Notes under the pieces: model-generated
Seen by the model: the letters and a program-made list of their open reading frames with translations, nothing else
The model's database searches: none
Told to the model about the DNA's origin: nothing
In this document: positions 8,313 through 16,763 of the stretch, piece by piece
How the letters are laid out: each line of letters begins with the position of its first letter
Numbering within the stretch: the stretch's first letter is position 1
Source: Streptomyces sp. NBC_00390
Lineage (GTDB): Bacteria > Actinomycetota > Actinomycetes > Streptomycetales > Streptomycetaceae
Direction: 5' to 3'
Assembly: GCF_036057275.1 (NCBI RefSeq)
Contig: NZ_CP107945.1
Coordinates: 6,138,001-6,202,000, forward strand
Length of the DNA stretch: 64,000 nucleotides
Translations under genes and position numbers: made by a program

Positions 8313-9284
8313 ATGACGACAGAGAGCACGGCGCAGAACTCGACGGAGCACATGACGGCGACTCGGACGACGAAGGCCGAGCCACTCGCCGGAAAGATCA
8401 CCCTGGTCGCGGGCGCGACCCGGGGCGCCGGCCGCGCCATCGCGGTCCAGCTGGGCGCCGCGGGCGCGACCGTGTACGTCACCGGCCGGACCACTCGCGA
8501 GCAGGTGAGCGAGATGGGCCGGGCCGGCGAGACCATCGAGGAGACCGCGGAACTGGTGGACGCCGCCGGCGGCGAGGGCATCGCCGTGCCGACGGACCAT
8601 CTCCAGGTGGATCAGGTACGGGCGCTGATCGAGCGCGTCGACCGCGACCACGGACGCCTCGACATCCTCGTCAACGACATCTGGGGCGGAAACTTCCTGC
8701 TCGACTTCAACACCAGGATGTGGGACGTCGCCCTGGACCGCGGGCTGCGGATGCTGGACCTCGGCGTGAAGAGTCACATCATCACGAGCAGCATCGCGCT
8801 GCCGCTGCTGGTACAGCAGCCCGGCGGCCTGGTCATCGAGGTCACCGACGGCACGGCGGAGACCAACAAAGGATTCCGCGAGAACTTCTACTACGACCTG
8901 GCCAAGAACGCCCCGATCCGGATGGCCTTCATCCTGGGCGAGGAACTCAAGAACACCGGCTGCACGGCGGTGGCGGTCACCCCGGGCTTCATCCGCTCCG
9001 AGGAGATGCTCGACGTCTTCGGGCTCACCGAGGACAACTGGCTCGACGGGATCGACAAACAGCGGCACTGGGCCCTGTCGGAGTCCCCCCTCTACATCGG
9101 CCGGGGCGTCGCCGCCCTTGCCGCCGACGCGGAACGGGCCCGCTGGAACGGACAGTCGCTGGACAGCGGCCGGCTGGCGAAGGAGTACGGCATCACGGAC
9201 GCGGACGGCAGCCGACCGGACGTCTGGGGGTACATGCTCGCCGAGCAGGCCGGGGAGAAGCCCTCGGTCCAGGACTATCGCTGA
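8313..9284 (+). CDS. SDR family oxidoreductase
   Basis: 323 residues from the ATG at 8313. The cofactor motif is LVAGATRGAGRAIAVQLG (TGxxxGxG type) with YVTGRTTR after the second strand, suggesting NADP(H). The LDILVNDIWGGN segment corresponds to the NNAG region, and YYDLAK is a plausible YxxxK catalytic pair. The C-terminus (WGYMLAEQAGEKPSVQDYR) is typical of a streptomycete SDR subgroup annotated only as oxidoreductase. Start choice is uncertain: none of the ATGs at 8271, 8313 or 8352 has a well-spaced Shine-Dalgarno sequence. The last ten bases overlap the 3' end of the convergent lipoprotein gene. Confidence 0.85.
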   Translation: MTTESTAQNSTEHMTATRTTKAEPLAGKITLVAGATRGAGRAIAVQLGAAGATVYVTGRTTREQVSEMGRAGETIEETAELVDAAGGEGIAVPTDHLQVDQVRALIERVDRDHGRLDILVNDIWGGNFLLDFNTRMWDVALDRGLRMLDLGVKSHIITSSIALPLLVQQPGGLVIEVTDGTAETNKGFRENFYYDLAKNAPIRMAFILGEELKNTGCTAVAVTPGFIRSEEMLDVFGLTEDNWLDGIDKQRHWALSESPLYIGRGVAALAADAERARWNGQSLDSGRLAKEYGITDADGSRPDVWGYMLAEQAGEKPSVQDYR

Positions 9285-9799
9285 GGGGCCGCGGGGGAGT
9301 GCGACGCCCCCGAACGCGAGCCGGTTCCGCCGGGCTCGTCGGGGGCCCAGCCGGGCGTGGCCGCGGCCTCGTCGGGGTCGGGCTCGTCCATGGTGATGCC
9401 CCAGGAGCCGTCGGCGCCGATGCGTGCCTCGATCTCCTTGGAACGGCCGTTCTTCGCGAAGTACAGGACCACGACCTGCCGCAGGGAGCCCTCGTCGTAG
9501 AAATCGGCTGTCACCTCGCCCTGGGCTGCCGCACCGAAGGCCCTGACCCAGTTGCGCGCCGTCGCGTCGGGCGAGCCGTCCTCGACGGCCAGCGCGGCCA
9601 GCGCCTCGGCGTCACCGTCCGCGAGCCGCCAGACGACCCTCTGCACCACATCGAGGCTCCCGGTGGAGGGATAGCCGACGACGTGCAGGGGCTCGTGACG
9701 GGCGTAGTCGTCCTGGTACTCCGCGGCGTCCGTCGAACACGCCGTCAGACAGACGCCCATGGCCACCGCGAGGGCCGGCAGCCCGGTTCTGGAACGCAT
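9275..9799 (-). CDS. Predicted small secreted lipoprotein
   Basis: 174 residues. A short signal peptide ends in the lipobox LTAC (MRSRTGLPALAVAMGVCLTAC), so the mature protein should be lipid-anchored on the outer face of the membrane. The mature part has no domain I recognise; it is mostly acidic and ends in a Ser/Pro/Ala-rich tail. ATG at 9799 chosen; AGGG lies nine bases upstream. The stop codon overlaps the SDR gene tail-to-tail. It is 11 bases downstream of the WYL regulator on the same strand, so the two are probably co-transcribed. Confidence 0.75.
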   Translation of the reverse strand: MRSRTGLPALAVAMGVCLTACSTDAAEYQDDYARHEPLHVVGYPSTGSLDVVQRVVWRLADGDAEALAALAVEDGSPDATARNWVRAFGAAAQGEVTADFYDEGSLRQVVVLYFAKNGRSKEIEARIGADGSWGITMDEPDPDEAAATPGWAPDEPGGTGSRSGASHSPAAPQR

Positions 9800-9810
9800 G
9801 ATCGACAACC

Positions 9811-10791
9811 CTAGCGGCCAGGTGGCGCCGCATACAGCTCACCCATCAGCGCCGCCGTCCGTGCGAAGCGTTCGCGCAGCTGCGGCGGCTGAAGGATCTC
9901 CACCTCCGGGCCCAGCGACAGGAGTTGGGTGAACGCCACGTCCAGGGACTCCACGGGCAGTGTGAGCGTCACCCGGCCGTCGGCCTCCGGTGGGCCGGCC
10001 GCGGTCAGGGACTCCTCGGCCGCGGCGCGGTCCGTGACGTACGGCAGCCGGCCCGCGCCGGGCCCGGTGAGGCGGACGACCACCTCCGTGCGGAGGATGG
10101 AACGTGCGAACTGCTGCGCCCGGTCCGACCAGAACGCAGGGAGATCGAAGTCCTTGTCGCGTGCGAAGCCGTCCCCCTCGCATTCGACTGCCGAGAAACG
10201 GTCGATCCGGTACACCCTGAAGGTTCCCTCCACGCGGGCGCACAAGTACCAGACGCCCGCCTTGAGAACCAGACCGTACGGTTCCAACTCCCGCTCCACC
10301 TCCCGCTCCTGGCGGACATACGTCGCCCGGATCCGGCGGTCGCCCCACACCGCCTCGGCGATCCGAGGCAGCAGCGCGGGTGTCTCGGGCTCCTGGTACC
10401 AGCCGGGGGCGTCGAGATGGAAGCGCCGGGCCGCCGAGTCGGAGGCACCGCTCAGCGAGGGGAGCAGCGCCGCGGACACCTTCAGGCGTGCCGCGGACGC
10501 CGCGTCATCGAGGCCCATGTCCCGCAGCGCACCCGGCAGCCCGGAGAGGAACAGGGCCTCGGCCTCGTCGCGGCCGAGGCCCGTCAGCCGGGTGCGGTAG
10601 CCGCCGATCAGCCGGTAACCGCCGCCCCGGCCCCGGTCGGCATAGACCGGGACCCCGGCTTCCGACAGGGCCAGGGCGTCCCGGTTGACCGTCCGCTCCG
10701 ACACCTCCAGCTCCCGCGCCAGCTCCGCCGCGGTCATGGCGGGCCTGGCCTGCAGAAGCAGAACCATCTTGATCAGGCGGGCAGCACGCAT
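9811..10791 (-). CDS. HTH/WYL-domain transcriptional regulator
   Basis: 326 residues. The N-terminal winged helix-turn-helix is clear (LIKMVLLLQARPAMTAAELA, then ELEVSERTVNRDALALSEAG and the wing PVYADRGRGGGYRL), of the HTH_11/DeoR-like type. A WYL domain follows (about 140-320), with GVWYLCARVEGTFRVYRIDR carrying the WYL-equivalent residues and a C-terminal WCX extension (SLGPEVEILQPPQLRERF). WYL regulators sense ligands or nucleic acids; the signal here is unknown. The natural targets to consider are the neighbouring lipoprotein and SDR genes. It lies 19 bases downstream of the MerR gene, same strand. Confidence 0.88.
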   Translation of the reverse strand: MRAARLIKMVLLLQARPAMTAAELARELEVSERTVNRDALALSEAGVPVYADRGRGGGYRLIGGYRTRLTGLGRDEAEALFLSGLPGALRDMGLDDAASAARLKVSAALLPSLSGASDSAARRFHLDAPGWYQEPETPALLPRIAEAVWGDRRIRATYVRQEREVERELEPYGLVLKAGVWYLCARVEGTFRVYRIDRFSAVECEGDGFARDKDFDLPAFWSDRAQQFARSILRTEVVVRLTGPGAGRLPYVTDRAAAEESLTAAGPPEADGRVTLTLPVESLDVAFTQLLSLGPEVEILQPPQLRERFARTAALMGELYAAPPGR

Positions 10792-10810
10792 GGCCCCATC
10801 ATCGCGCAGC

Positions 10811-11629
10811 TCAGGCGAGCGGCTCCTGGAGCTCCGTCACCCACTTCTCCTTGTCCGGCGGGCACTCCAGGTAGACCTCACGGGCGTAGCCCGCCGAGCT
10901 GTGGCCGCCCGCGTCGATCCAGTGGGCCAGATTCTGCGCCGTGGGCATGATCGCGTCCATCGGCCCGCGGTGCACGATCGTCGCGGCACGCTCCACCGCG
11001 GGCAGATCGACGATCTCGAAGTCCTGGCCGGGCTGCTGGTCCGCGGCCACCGTGCACCCCGCGTGCACCAGGATCGAGCCGTCGCCCTCCGGCGCGTCCT
11101 CGTAGTACGCGATCCCGGGGCCCGTCGGCGTGACGCCGGCCGCCTTCAGCCGCCGGAACAGCTCGTCGTACAGGGGGCTGATCACCGGGCCGATGTGTTC
11201 GGGCCCGTAACCGGCGGCGACGGCGGTGAGCTCCGCCACCCGTACCGCCGGGGTGCTCTTGATCATGACGTCCTGAGTGGGCATGTGACCCTCGCTCTCG
11301 ATCGAACGGAGCCTCGCCTCGACCTGGGCCAGCCGTGCGGCCGCCGCGGCCATCGCCGATTCCAGTTCCGCCTGCCGCAGCCTGAGCATCCCGCGCAGTT
11401 CGTCCGTGGTGACGCGCTCCTCGAGGATCTCCTGCACCTGCTGGAGCGTGAAACCGAGATCCTTGAGGGCGACCACACGGTTGAGCCGGGCGAGCTGGGC
11501 CGCGGTGTAGTAGCGGTACCCGCTGAACGGGTCGGTGTGGGCGGGACGCAGCAGCCCGATCGCGTCGTAGTGACGCAGCATGCGGGCCGACACACGGCCG
11601 TGCCTGGCGAAGTCTCCGATGCTGAACAT
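10811..11629 (-). CDS. MerR family regulator with GyrI-like effector domain
   Basis: 272 residues. The first 70 residues are a MerR DNA-binding domain (MFSIGDFARHGRVSARMLRH, YDAIGLLRPAHTDPFSGYRYY), followed by a coiled-coil dimerisation helix (about 80-115). The C-terminal 150 residues match the GyrI-like/AraC effector-binding fold (VAELTAVAAGYGPEHIGPVI... and YLECPPDKEKWVTELQEPL). This places it with BmrR/TipA-like multidrug-sensing regulators; a small-molecule ligand is expected but unidentified. The target genes are not obvious; no transporter is adjacent. Confidence 0.88.
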   Translation of the reverse strand: MFSIGDFARHGRVSARMLRHYDAIGLLRPAHTDPFSGYRYYTAAQLARLNRVVALKDLGFTLQQVQEILEERVTTDELRGMLRLRQAELESAMAAAAARLAQVEARLRSIESEGHMPTQDVMIKSTPAVRVAELTAVAAGYGPEHIGPVISPLYDELFRRLKAAGVTPTGPGIAYYEDAPEGDGSILVHAGCTVAADQQPGQDFEIVDLPAVERAATIVHRGPMDAIMPTAQNLAHWIDAGGHSSAGYAREVYLECPPDKEKWVTELQEPLA

Positions 11630-11763
11630 GACGTCTCCCAGTGCACGGGTTCACACGGTGTCAGGGTCAAGCATCACCGATCAGGGACGACAGGCTTCAG
11701 CGAGCGGGAGCGGCCGAATCCCCGGCGGCGGGGCGCCACCGGGGATTCGAAGGGAGCGGGCCC

Positions 11764-14463
11764 TTACAGGCCGTAGCGCTCGCGCGCCTCCTTCACGGCC
11801 GAGGCCGGGACCTCGCCGCGCTTCGCCAGCTGCGCCAGCGCGGCGACGGTGATCGACTGCGCGTCGACGCCGAAGTGGCGGCGGGCCGCTTCACGCGTGT
11901 CGGACAGACCGAAACCGTCCGTACCGAGCGACGACCAGTCCTGCTCGACCCACTGGCTGATCTGGTCCGGGACCTGACGCATCCAGTCGCTGACCGCGAG
12001 CACCGGACCCGGCGCTCCTTCCAGCGCCTGGGCGACGTACGGGATGCGCTGCTCGCCGCGCAGCAGCGCCTCGTCGGCCTCCAGGGCGTCGCGGCGCAGC
12101 TCCCCCCACGAGGTCGCGGACCACACGTCGGCGGTCACACCCCAGTCCGCGGCCAGCAGCTCCTGCGCCGCCAGCGCCCAGTGGATCGCCGTACCCGAGG
12201 CGAGCAGCTGGAGGCGCGGGGAGTCGGCGGAAGCGGCCACGCCCTCCTTGAAGCGGTACAGGCCGCGGACGATGCCCTCCTCGACGCCCTCCGGCATGGC
12301 GGGCTGAGGCTTGGGCTCGTTGTAGACCGTCAGGTAGTAGAAGACGTCCTCGGGGTTCTCCCCGTACATCCGGCGCAGACCGTCCTTGACGATCACCGCG
12401 ATCTCGTACGCGAACGCCGGGTCGTAGTTGAGCGACGCCGGGTTCGTGGACGCGATCAGGTGCGAGTGGCCGTCCGCGTGCTGCAGACCCTCACCGGTCA
12501 GGGTCGTACGGCCGGCGGTCGCGCCCACGATGAAGCCCTTGCCGAGCTGGTCGGCGAGCTGCCACATCTGGTCGGCCGTGCGCTGCCAGCCGAACATCGA
12601 GTAGAAGATGTAGAAGGGGATCATCGGCTCGCCGTGCGTCGCGTACGACGTGGCGGCGGCGATGAAGTCGGCCATGGCACCGGCCTCGGTGATCCCCTCG
12701 TTGAGGATCTGGCCGTCGGTGGCCTCCTTGTAGTACATCAACTGGTCGCGGTCGACCGGCTCGTACGTCTGGCCCAGCGGCGAGTAGATGCCCGCCGACG
12801 GGAACAGCGACTCCATACCGAAGGTGCGGGCCTCGTCCGGGACGATCGGCACCCAGCGCCTGCCCGTCTCCTTGTCCCGCATCAGGTCCTTGACCAGACG
12901 CACGAACGCCATGGTGGTGGCCATCTCCTGCTTGCCGGAGCCCTTGTGGAGGGCCTGGAAGGCGCGCTCCTGCGGCTCGGGCAGGGCAACGGCGTGCACC
13001 CGGCGGGCCGGGGCCGGACCGCCGAGCGCCGCGCGGCGCTCCTGGAGGTAGCGGACCTCGGGGGAGTCGGCTCCGGGGTGGCCGTAGGGGACCAGGCCGT
13101 CGGCGAAGGCGCTGTCGGCGATCGGGAGGCCGAGCAGGTCGCGCATGCCCTTGAACTCGTCGGTCGTCAGCTTCTTCATCTGGTGGTTGGCGTTCTTGGA
13201 CTCGAAGCCCTTGCCGAGCGTGTAGCCCTTCACCGTCTGCGCGAGGATCACCGTCGGCGCGCCCTTGTGCTCGACGGCCGCCTTGTACGCCGCATACACC
13301 TTGCGGGCCTCGTGGCCGCCGCGGGAGGTGTGGAAGCACTCGGCGATCTTGGCGTCGGTCAGCAGCCTCGCGAGCTCCACGAGCGCGGGCTCCGCGCCGA
13401 AGAAGTGCTCGCGGATGTACGCCACGTCGCGGGTCGCGTACGTCTGGAACTGCGCGTCCGGGACCTCACGCAGGCGGCGCACCAGCGCGCCCGTGGTGTC
13501 GAGCTGGAACAGCTCGTCCCAGGCCGAGCCCCACAGGGACTTGACGACGTTCCAGCCGGCGCCGCGGAACTGGGCCTCCAGCTCCTGCACGATCTTGAAG
13601 TTGGCGCGGACCGGTCCGTCGAGGCGCTGCAGGTTGCAGTTGATGACGAACGTCAGGTTGTCGAGCCGCTCACGGGAGGCGAGGGCGAGAGCGGCCGTCG
13701 ACTCGGGCTCGTCCATCTCGCCGTCGCCGAGGAAGGCCCAGACGTGGGACTGCGACGTGTCCTTGATCCCGCGGCCCAGCAGATAGCGGTTGAAGCGCGC
13801 CTGGTAGATCGCGGAGAGCGGGCCGAGGCCCATGGAGACCGTGGGGAACTCCCACAGCCAGGGCAGCCGGCGCGGGTGCGGGTACGACGGGAGGCCGGCT
13901 CCGCCCGCCTCCTGCCGGAAGTTGTCGAGCTGCTGCTCGCTGATGCGGCCGTCGAGGAAGGCGCGGGCGTAGATGCCGGGTGAGGCGTGGCCCTGGATGT
14001 AGAGCTGGTCGCCGCTCCCTCCCCCAGAGCCTCCGGCCTGGGGGGTGCCCCCACCCTCCTTGCCGCGGAAGAAGTGGTTGAAGCCGGTCTCGTAGAGCCA
14101 GGCGGCGGAGGCGAAGGTGGCGATATGGCCGCCGACGCCGAACCGGGAGCCGCGGGTGACCATCGCTGCCGCGTTCCAGCGGTTCCAGGCCGTGATCCGG
14201 GCTTCCATCGCCTCGTCGCCGTCGAGGGCGGGCTCGGCGGAGGTCGGGATGGTGTTGACGTAGTCCGTCTCCAGCAGCCGGGGCAGGGCGACGCCTGCCT
14301 TCTCGGCGTGCTGGAGCGTGCGGCGCATCAGGTACGCGGCGCGGTGCGGGCCTGCGTGCTCCGTGACGGCGTCGAGGGACGCCGCCCACTCGGCGGTTTC
14401 CTCGGCATCACGGTCCGGGAGCTGGTCGAGCTCGCTCGGAAGCTTGCCTACGGGGTCGGTCAT
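11764..14463 (-). CDS. aceE: Pyruvate dehydrogenase E1 component, homodimeric type (AceE)
   Basis: 899 residues, close to the E. coli enzyme. Catalyses thiamine-diphosphate-dependent decarboxylation of pyruvate and acetylation of the E2 lipoyl group. Visible signatures: GHASPGIYARAFLDGR; the thiamine diphosphate motif GDGEMDEPES followed by INCNLQRLDGPV; PTVSMGLGPLSAIYQARF; DEARTFGMESLF; and TAGRTTLTGEGLQHADGHSH. The E1 shares E2 and E3 with the 2-oxoglutarate complex in actinobacteria, and those genes (sucB, lpd) lie 5 kb away. Residues 136-151 (EGGGTPQAGGSGGGSG) are an oddity: they replace a short loop and are encoded by a palindromic repeat. ATG at 14463 chosen; a purine-rich GGAAGGCGGCG precedes it. 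A GntR regulator lies upstream. Confidence 0.96.
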   Translation of the reverse strand: MTDPVGKLPSELDQLPDRDAEETAEWAASLDAVTEHAGPHRAAYLMRRTLQHAEKAGVALPRLLETDYVNTIPTSAEPALDGDEAMEARITAWNRWNAAAMVTRGSRFGVGGHIATFASAAWLYETGFNHFFRGKEGGGTPQAGGSGGGSGDQLYIQGHASPGIYARAFLDGRISEQQLDNFRQEAGGAGLPSYPHPRRLPWLWEFPTVSMGLGPLSAIYQARFNRYLLGRGIKDTSQSHVWAFLGDGEMDEPESTAALALASRERLDNLTFVINCNLQRLDGPVRANFKIVQELEAQFRGAGWNVVKSLWGSAWDELFQLDTTGALVRRLREVPDAQFQTYATRDVAYIREHFFGAEPALVELARLLTDAKIAECFHTSRGGHEARKVYAAYKAAVEHKGAPTVILAQTVKGYTLGKGFESKNANHQMKKLTTDEFKGMRDLLGLPIADSAFADGLVPYGHPGADSPEVRYLQERRAALGGPAPARRVHAVALPEPQERAFQALHKGSGKQEMATTMAFVRLVKDLMRDKETGRRWVPIVPDEARTFGMESLFPSAGIYSPLGQTYEPVDRDQLMYYKEATDGQILNEGITEAGAMADFIAAATSYATHGEPMIPFYIFYSMFGWQRTADQMWQLADQLGKGFIVGATAGRTTLTGEGLQHADGHSHLIASTNPASLNYDPAFAYEIAVIVKDGLRRMYGENPEDVFYYLTVYNEPKPQPAMPEGVEEGIVRGLYRFKEGVAASADSPRLQLLASGTAIHWALAAQELLAADWGVTADVWSATSWGELRRDALEADEALLRGEQRIPYVAQALEGAPGPVLAVSDWMRQVPDQISQWVEQDWSSLGTDGFGLSDTREAARRHFGVDAQSITVAALAQLAKRGEVPASAVKEARERYGL
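14018..14055 (-). repeat. Palindromic repeat inserted in frame within aceE
   Basis: The element holds CCCCCAG (14021-14027), one unpaired A, GCC, loop TCC, GGC and CTGGGGG (14038-14044), followed by TGCCCCCACC, which can pair alternatively with TGGGGG. It has the look of the G-run/C-run palindromes scattered between genes in streptomycete genomes. Here it encodes a Gly-rich loop of AceE (about residues 137-149) where the E. coli protein has only a short RGRDEQNGGD loop. The frame is kept. Confidence 0.7.
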
Positions 14464-14575
14464 GATCGCCGCCTTCCGGACAGGAGGGGGGTGGAGACAG
14501 GGGGGTGCCAAGGGGGTGCCTTGTCTGGCAGGACAGGGCGAAGGGTTGGTGAACCCGTGGTCGACTGTAAGTCGC

Positions 14576-14592
14576 TGATCGATGATCGATCA
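14576..14592. promoter_or_regulatory. Perfect palindrome upstream of aceE, candidate GntR operator
   Basis: TGATCGAT-G-ATCGATCA, arms of eight bases around one central base. It sits 113-129 bases upstream of the aceE start. The next gene upstream is a FadR-type GntR regulator, whose family binds short palindromes of this size. Binding is inference. Confidence 0.45.
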
Positions 14593-14794
14593 AAGTCTCA
14601 GGGGGAAAAAGTTGCTATTACCAAGAAATTGGCATCCCGTGCCGCGAAAACGGGCACCGGGTGCCGCGGCGAATGGGGTTTTTCGGGCGCGAAGGTGCAG
14701 CGTGGGGGGCGCGGCGCGTGCGGGCCGCCTCCGGGGGCTGCCCATGGGTTCAGCGTCTCCGGTCCCGGCCGGCGGGACGCGGGGTGAGTGCGGG

Positions 14795-14939
14795 ACCGGG
14801 TCGTACGGCCCGGCCGGGGACGCGCAGGGGTCGTGTCCGGGGCGTAAGGCGTTGTAGGTCTTGAGCGGGGCAAGTCCCGGGAAAGCAGTCCCGGACACGA
14901 GCCCCGGAGCGGCCCAACGCTACGGTGACGGACCCGGCC
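14795..14939 (-). repeat. Dispersed repeat, copy 2 (inverted relative to copy 1 at 4396-4540)
   Basis: Same 145-base element as at 4.4 kb, in opposite orientation, nine substitutions, no gap. The outer arms are at 14832-14843 and 14888-14899; the single change in the arms turns an A-T pair into a G-T wobble, so the foldable core survives. A further partial match (CCCCGGAGCGGCCCACGCCA and following bases) lies at about 15020-15056. Confidence 0.85.
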
Positions 14940-15192
14940 GATCCCGCGGGGGCCCGGCCCCGATACGGACCGGCCACGCCCCGGGGGACGTCACCCCGGG
15001 CCGCTGCCCACCAGGCACCGCCCCGGAGCGGCCCACGCCACGGTCACGGCCGGGCCCCACTCGAGAGGTCGGGCCCGCCCCGAATGCGCAGGACATGGAC
15101 GCGGCCGCGCCCGGGGGGCAGGCAGGAGCCCCGAAGGGGGCAACGCTCCCGGACCGGGCCGGGCCCGAGCGGCGCGGGACCGGCCGGACGCG

Positions 15193-15816
15193 CTACGCGC
15201 GCGGGGCGCAGCCCAGGACGTGGGCCTTCACCAGGGCGCCGATCTCCGGGTCGCGGCGGCGGAACGCCGCCACCAGGTCCTCGTGCTCCTCGGCGTACGA
15301 CTTCTGGACCGTGCCGAGCCAGCGGATGGACAGGGCCGTGAACACCTCGATGCCGAGGCCCTCCCAGGTGTGCAGCAGGACGCCGTTGCCGGCCGCCTTC
15401 ACCAGCTCACGGTGGAACGCCACGGTGTGCCGTACCTGGGCCGCCGAGTCACCTGCCCGGTCCGCCTCGTGCAGCGCCGCCACATGCGGCTCGAGCGCCG
15501 AACAGTCCTCGGCCAGCCGCCCCGCCGCCAGCTCCGCGGCGATCTGCTCCAGCCCGGCCCGGACCGGGTAGCTCTCCTCGAGGTCGGCCGCGGTCAGATT
15601 CCGTACCCGTACGCCCTTGTTGGGGGCCGACTCGATCAGCCGCAGCGACTCCAGCTCACGCAGCGCCTCACGCACCGGGGTCTGGGAGACCTCCAGCTCG
15701 GTGGCGATACGCCGCTCGACGATCCGCTCACCCGGCTTCCAGCGCCCGCTCACGATCCCCTCCACGATGTGCTCGCGGATCTGATCGCGCAGCGAGTGGA
15801 CGACGGGGACGGTCAT
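15193..15816 (-). CDS. GntR family (FadR-type) transcriptional regulator
   Basis: 207 residues. An N-terminal winged helix-turn-helix (SLRDQIREHIVEGIVSGRWK, GERIVERRIATELEVSQTPVREALRELESL) is followed by an all-helical FCD ligand domain (LEQIAAELAAGR, HRELVKAAGN, ALVKAHVLG). The FCD metal/ligand histidines are visible in FHRELVKAAGN and the C-terminal KAHV. FadR-type regulators sense carboxylic acids, so control of the neighbouring aceE by pyruvate or a related acid is reasonable but unproven. ATG at 15816 has GGAG seven bases upstream. Same strand as aceE, separated by the 729-base repeat region. Confidence 0.88.
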   Translation of the reverse strand: MTVPVVHSLRDQIREHIVEGIVSGRWKPGERIVERRIATELEVSQTPVREALRELESLRLIESAPNKGVRVRNLTAADLEESYPVRAGLEQIAAELAAGRLAEDCSALEPHVAALHEADRAGDSAAQVRHTVAFHRELVKAAGNGVLLHTWEGLGIEVFTALSIRWLGTVQKSYAEEHEDLVAAFRRRDPEIGALVKAHVLGCAPRA

Positions 15817-16116
15817 GGGTGAGCTCCTCACGGGATGGCCGAGGCCGAGGTTACCGTGATCTTCCGTGAAAGCGTCGACCTCGAGGCCGAGGATGAATTA
15901 TCTCAAGATGTTCTGATGCACGGGCTGGAGGGAGCGTTGTTGCTGCTCGACGTTACAAGCGGAAGGCGGAGAGGGGCGCCGACACGTGAGGCGCGAAGCG
16001 GGTCGGCGACCACGGTGTCCGTGCACGGCGCGGTTCATGCTGCCGGGATACTCGCGGTAGTTAAACCGCGTCCTGATCTGCGACCGCGGGTTGGTGTCCA
16101 TCCGGAATCGCCGGAC
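15817..16116. other. 300-base gap without a supported gene
   Basis: Between the GntR start and the stop of the hypothetical gene at 16117. It is less GC-rich than its surroundings, with an A/T patch (GATGAATTATCTCAAGATG) near 15890-15910 that could hold the GntR promoter. I see no repeat, RNA gene or convincing frame here. Confidence 0.5.
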
Positions 16117-16701
16117 TCAGGTGTTGGCGGCGCCGTAGTGAAGGACCTCGCCCTGGGGCAGCAAGTATCCGATGGTCCGCTCTTCGGGCAGCCTGCCCTC
16201 CATAGCTGAAGCGTCGGTGCACCCGGAGACCTCGAAGCCGATGACACCCAAGCTGAAGGACGCGCGTTTGAAGGTCTCGGTCCCGATGGCGGCGAGCCAG
16301 TCATCCATGACTGCGGACCGGAAGAACGGCCGGTCGTCCCAGTACGCGATTCCCGCCTTGTCCAGTGCTCCTACGGGAACGTAGAGGTCCAGCCAGTCGC
16401 TGCCCTCATCACCACCGCGGATCGCCACGCAACCGCACACAGCCAGCTGGCCGGTCGGTAGACGGATCTGATCGCGAAGGTGACCGTACTCGGCCAGGGA
16501 GTCAACTGTGCACGGCGCGGGATCCTGCTCCTGCGGCTCACGGTTGCTGTGCCCAAAGCAACCCTGCACGTCTGCAGCGGACCACAGAGCGCTCAGGATG
16601 GCCTGTATCTGGGCGTCATCAGTTGGTCCAACCTCGATGGCCAGCTCGTAGTAGCCGTCAGACCAGTTGGTCTGGTCGCGGAATGAAGCGGGATTCGGCA
16701 T
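16117..16701 (-). CDS. Hypothetical protein of unknown family
   Basis: 194 residues from the ATG at 16701 (MPNPASFRDQTNWSDGYYEL). The protein is soluble, acidic and compact, with a DDAQIQAILSALWSAADVQG helix, a central CGCVAIRGGD stretch and a cysteine-containing C-terminal half. I recognise no domain. GC content is lower than for its neighbours, which fits recent acquisition, and it borders a TnpB element. The start is uncertain: an in-frame ATG at 16749 is also possible and neither has a clear Shine-Dalgarno sequence. The gene appears intact. Confidence 0.6.
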   Translation of the reverse strand: MPNPASFRDQTNWSDGYYELAIEVGPTDDAQIQAILSALWSAADVQGCFGHSNREPQEQDPAPCTVDSLAEYGHLRDQIRLPTGQLAVCGCVAIRGGDEGSDWLDLYVPVGALDKAGIAYWDDRPFFRSAVMDDWLAAIGTETFKRASFSLGVIGFEVSGCTDASAMEGRLPEERTIGYLLPQGEVLHYGAANT

Positions 16702-16763
16702 GACGCGATCATGCAGCACGTCCCGGTCCCGAGACACCCGCATATTCATGGCCCGTATCGAGC

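Larger units (their letters stand above)
14464..15192. other. 729-base intergenic region between aceE and the GntR gene
   Basis: Holds the aceE leader, a 17-base palindrome (14576-14592), a relatively A/T-rich patch near 14600-14640, the inverted dispersed repeat copy (14795-14939), and a partial extra copy near 15020-15056. I see no credible gene: short frames through the repeat are mirrored in the other copy at 4.4 kb on a different strand, as expected for non-coding DNA. Confidence 0.7.
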
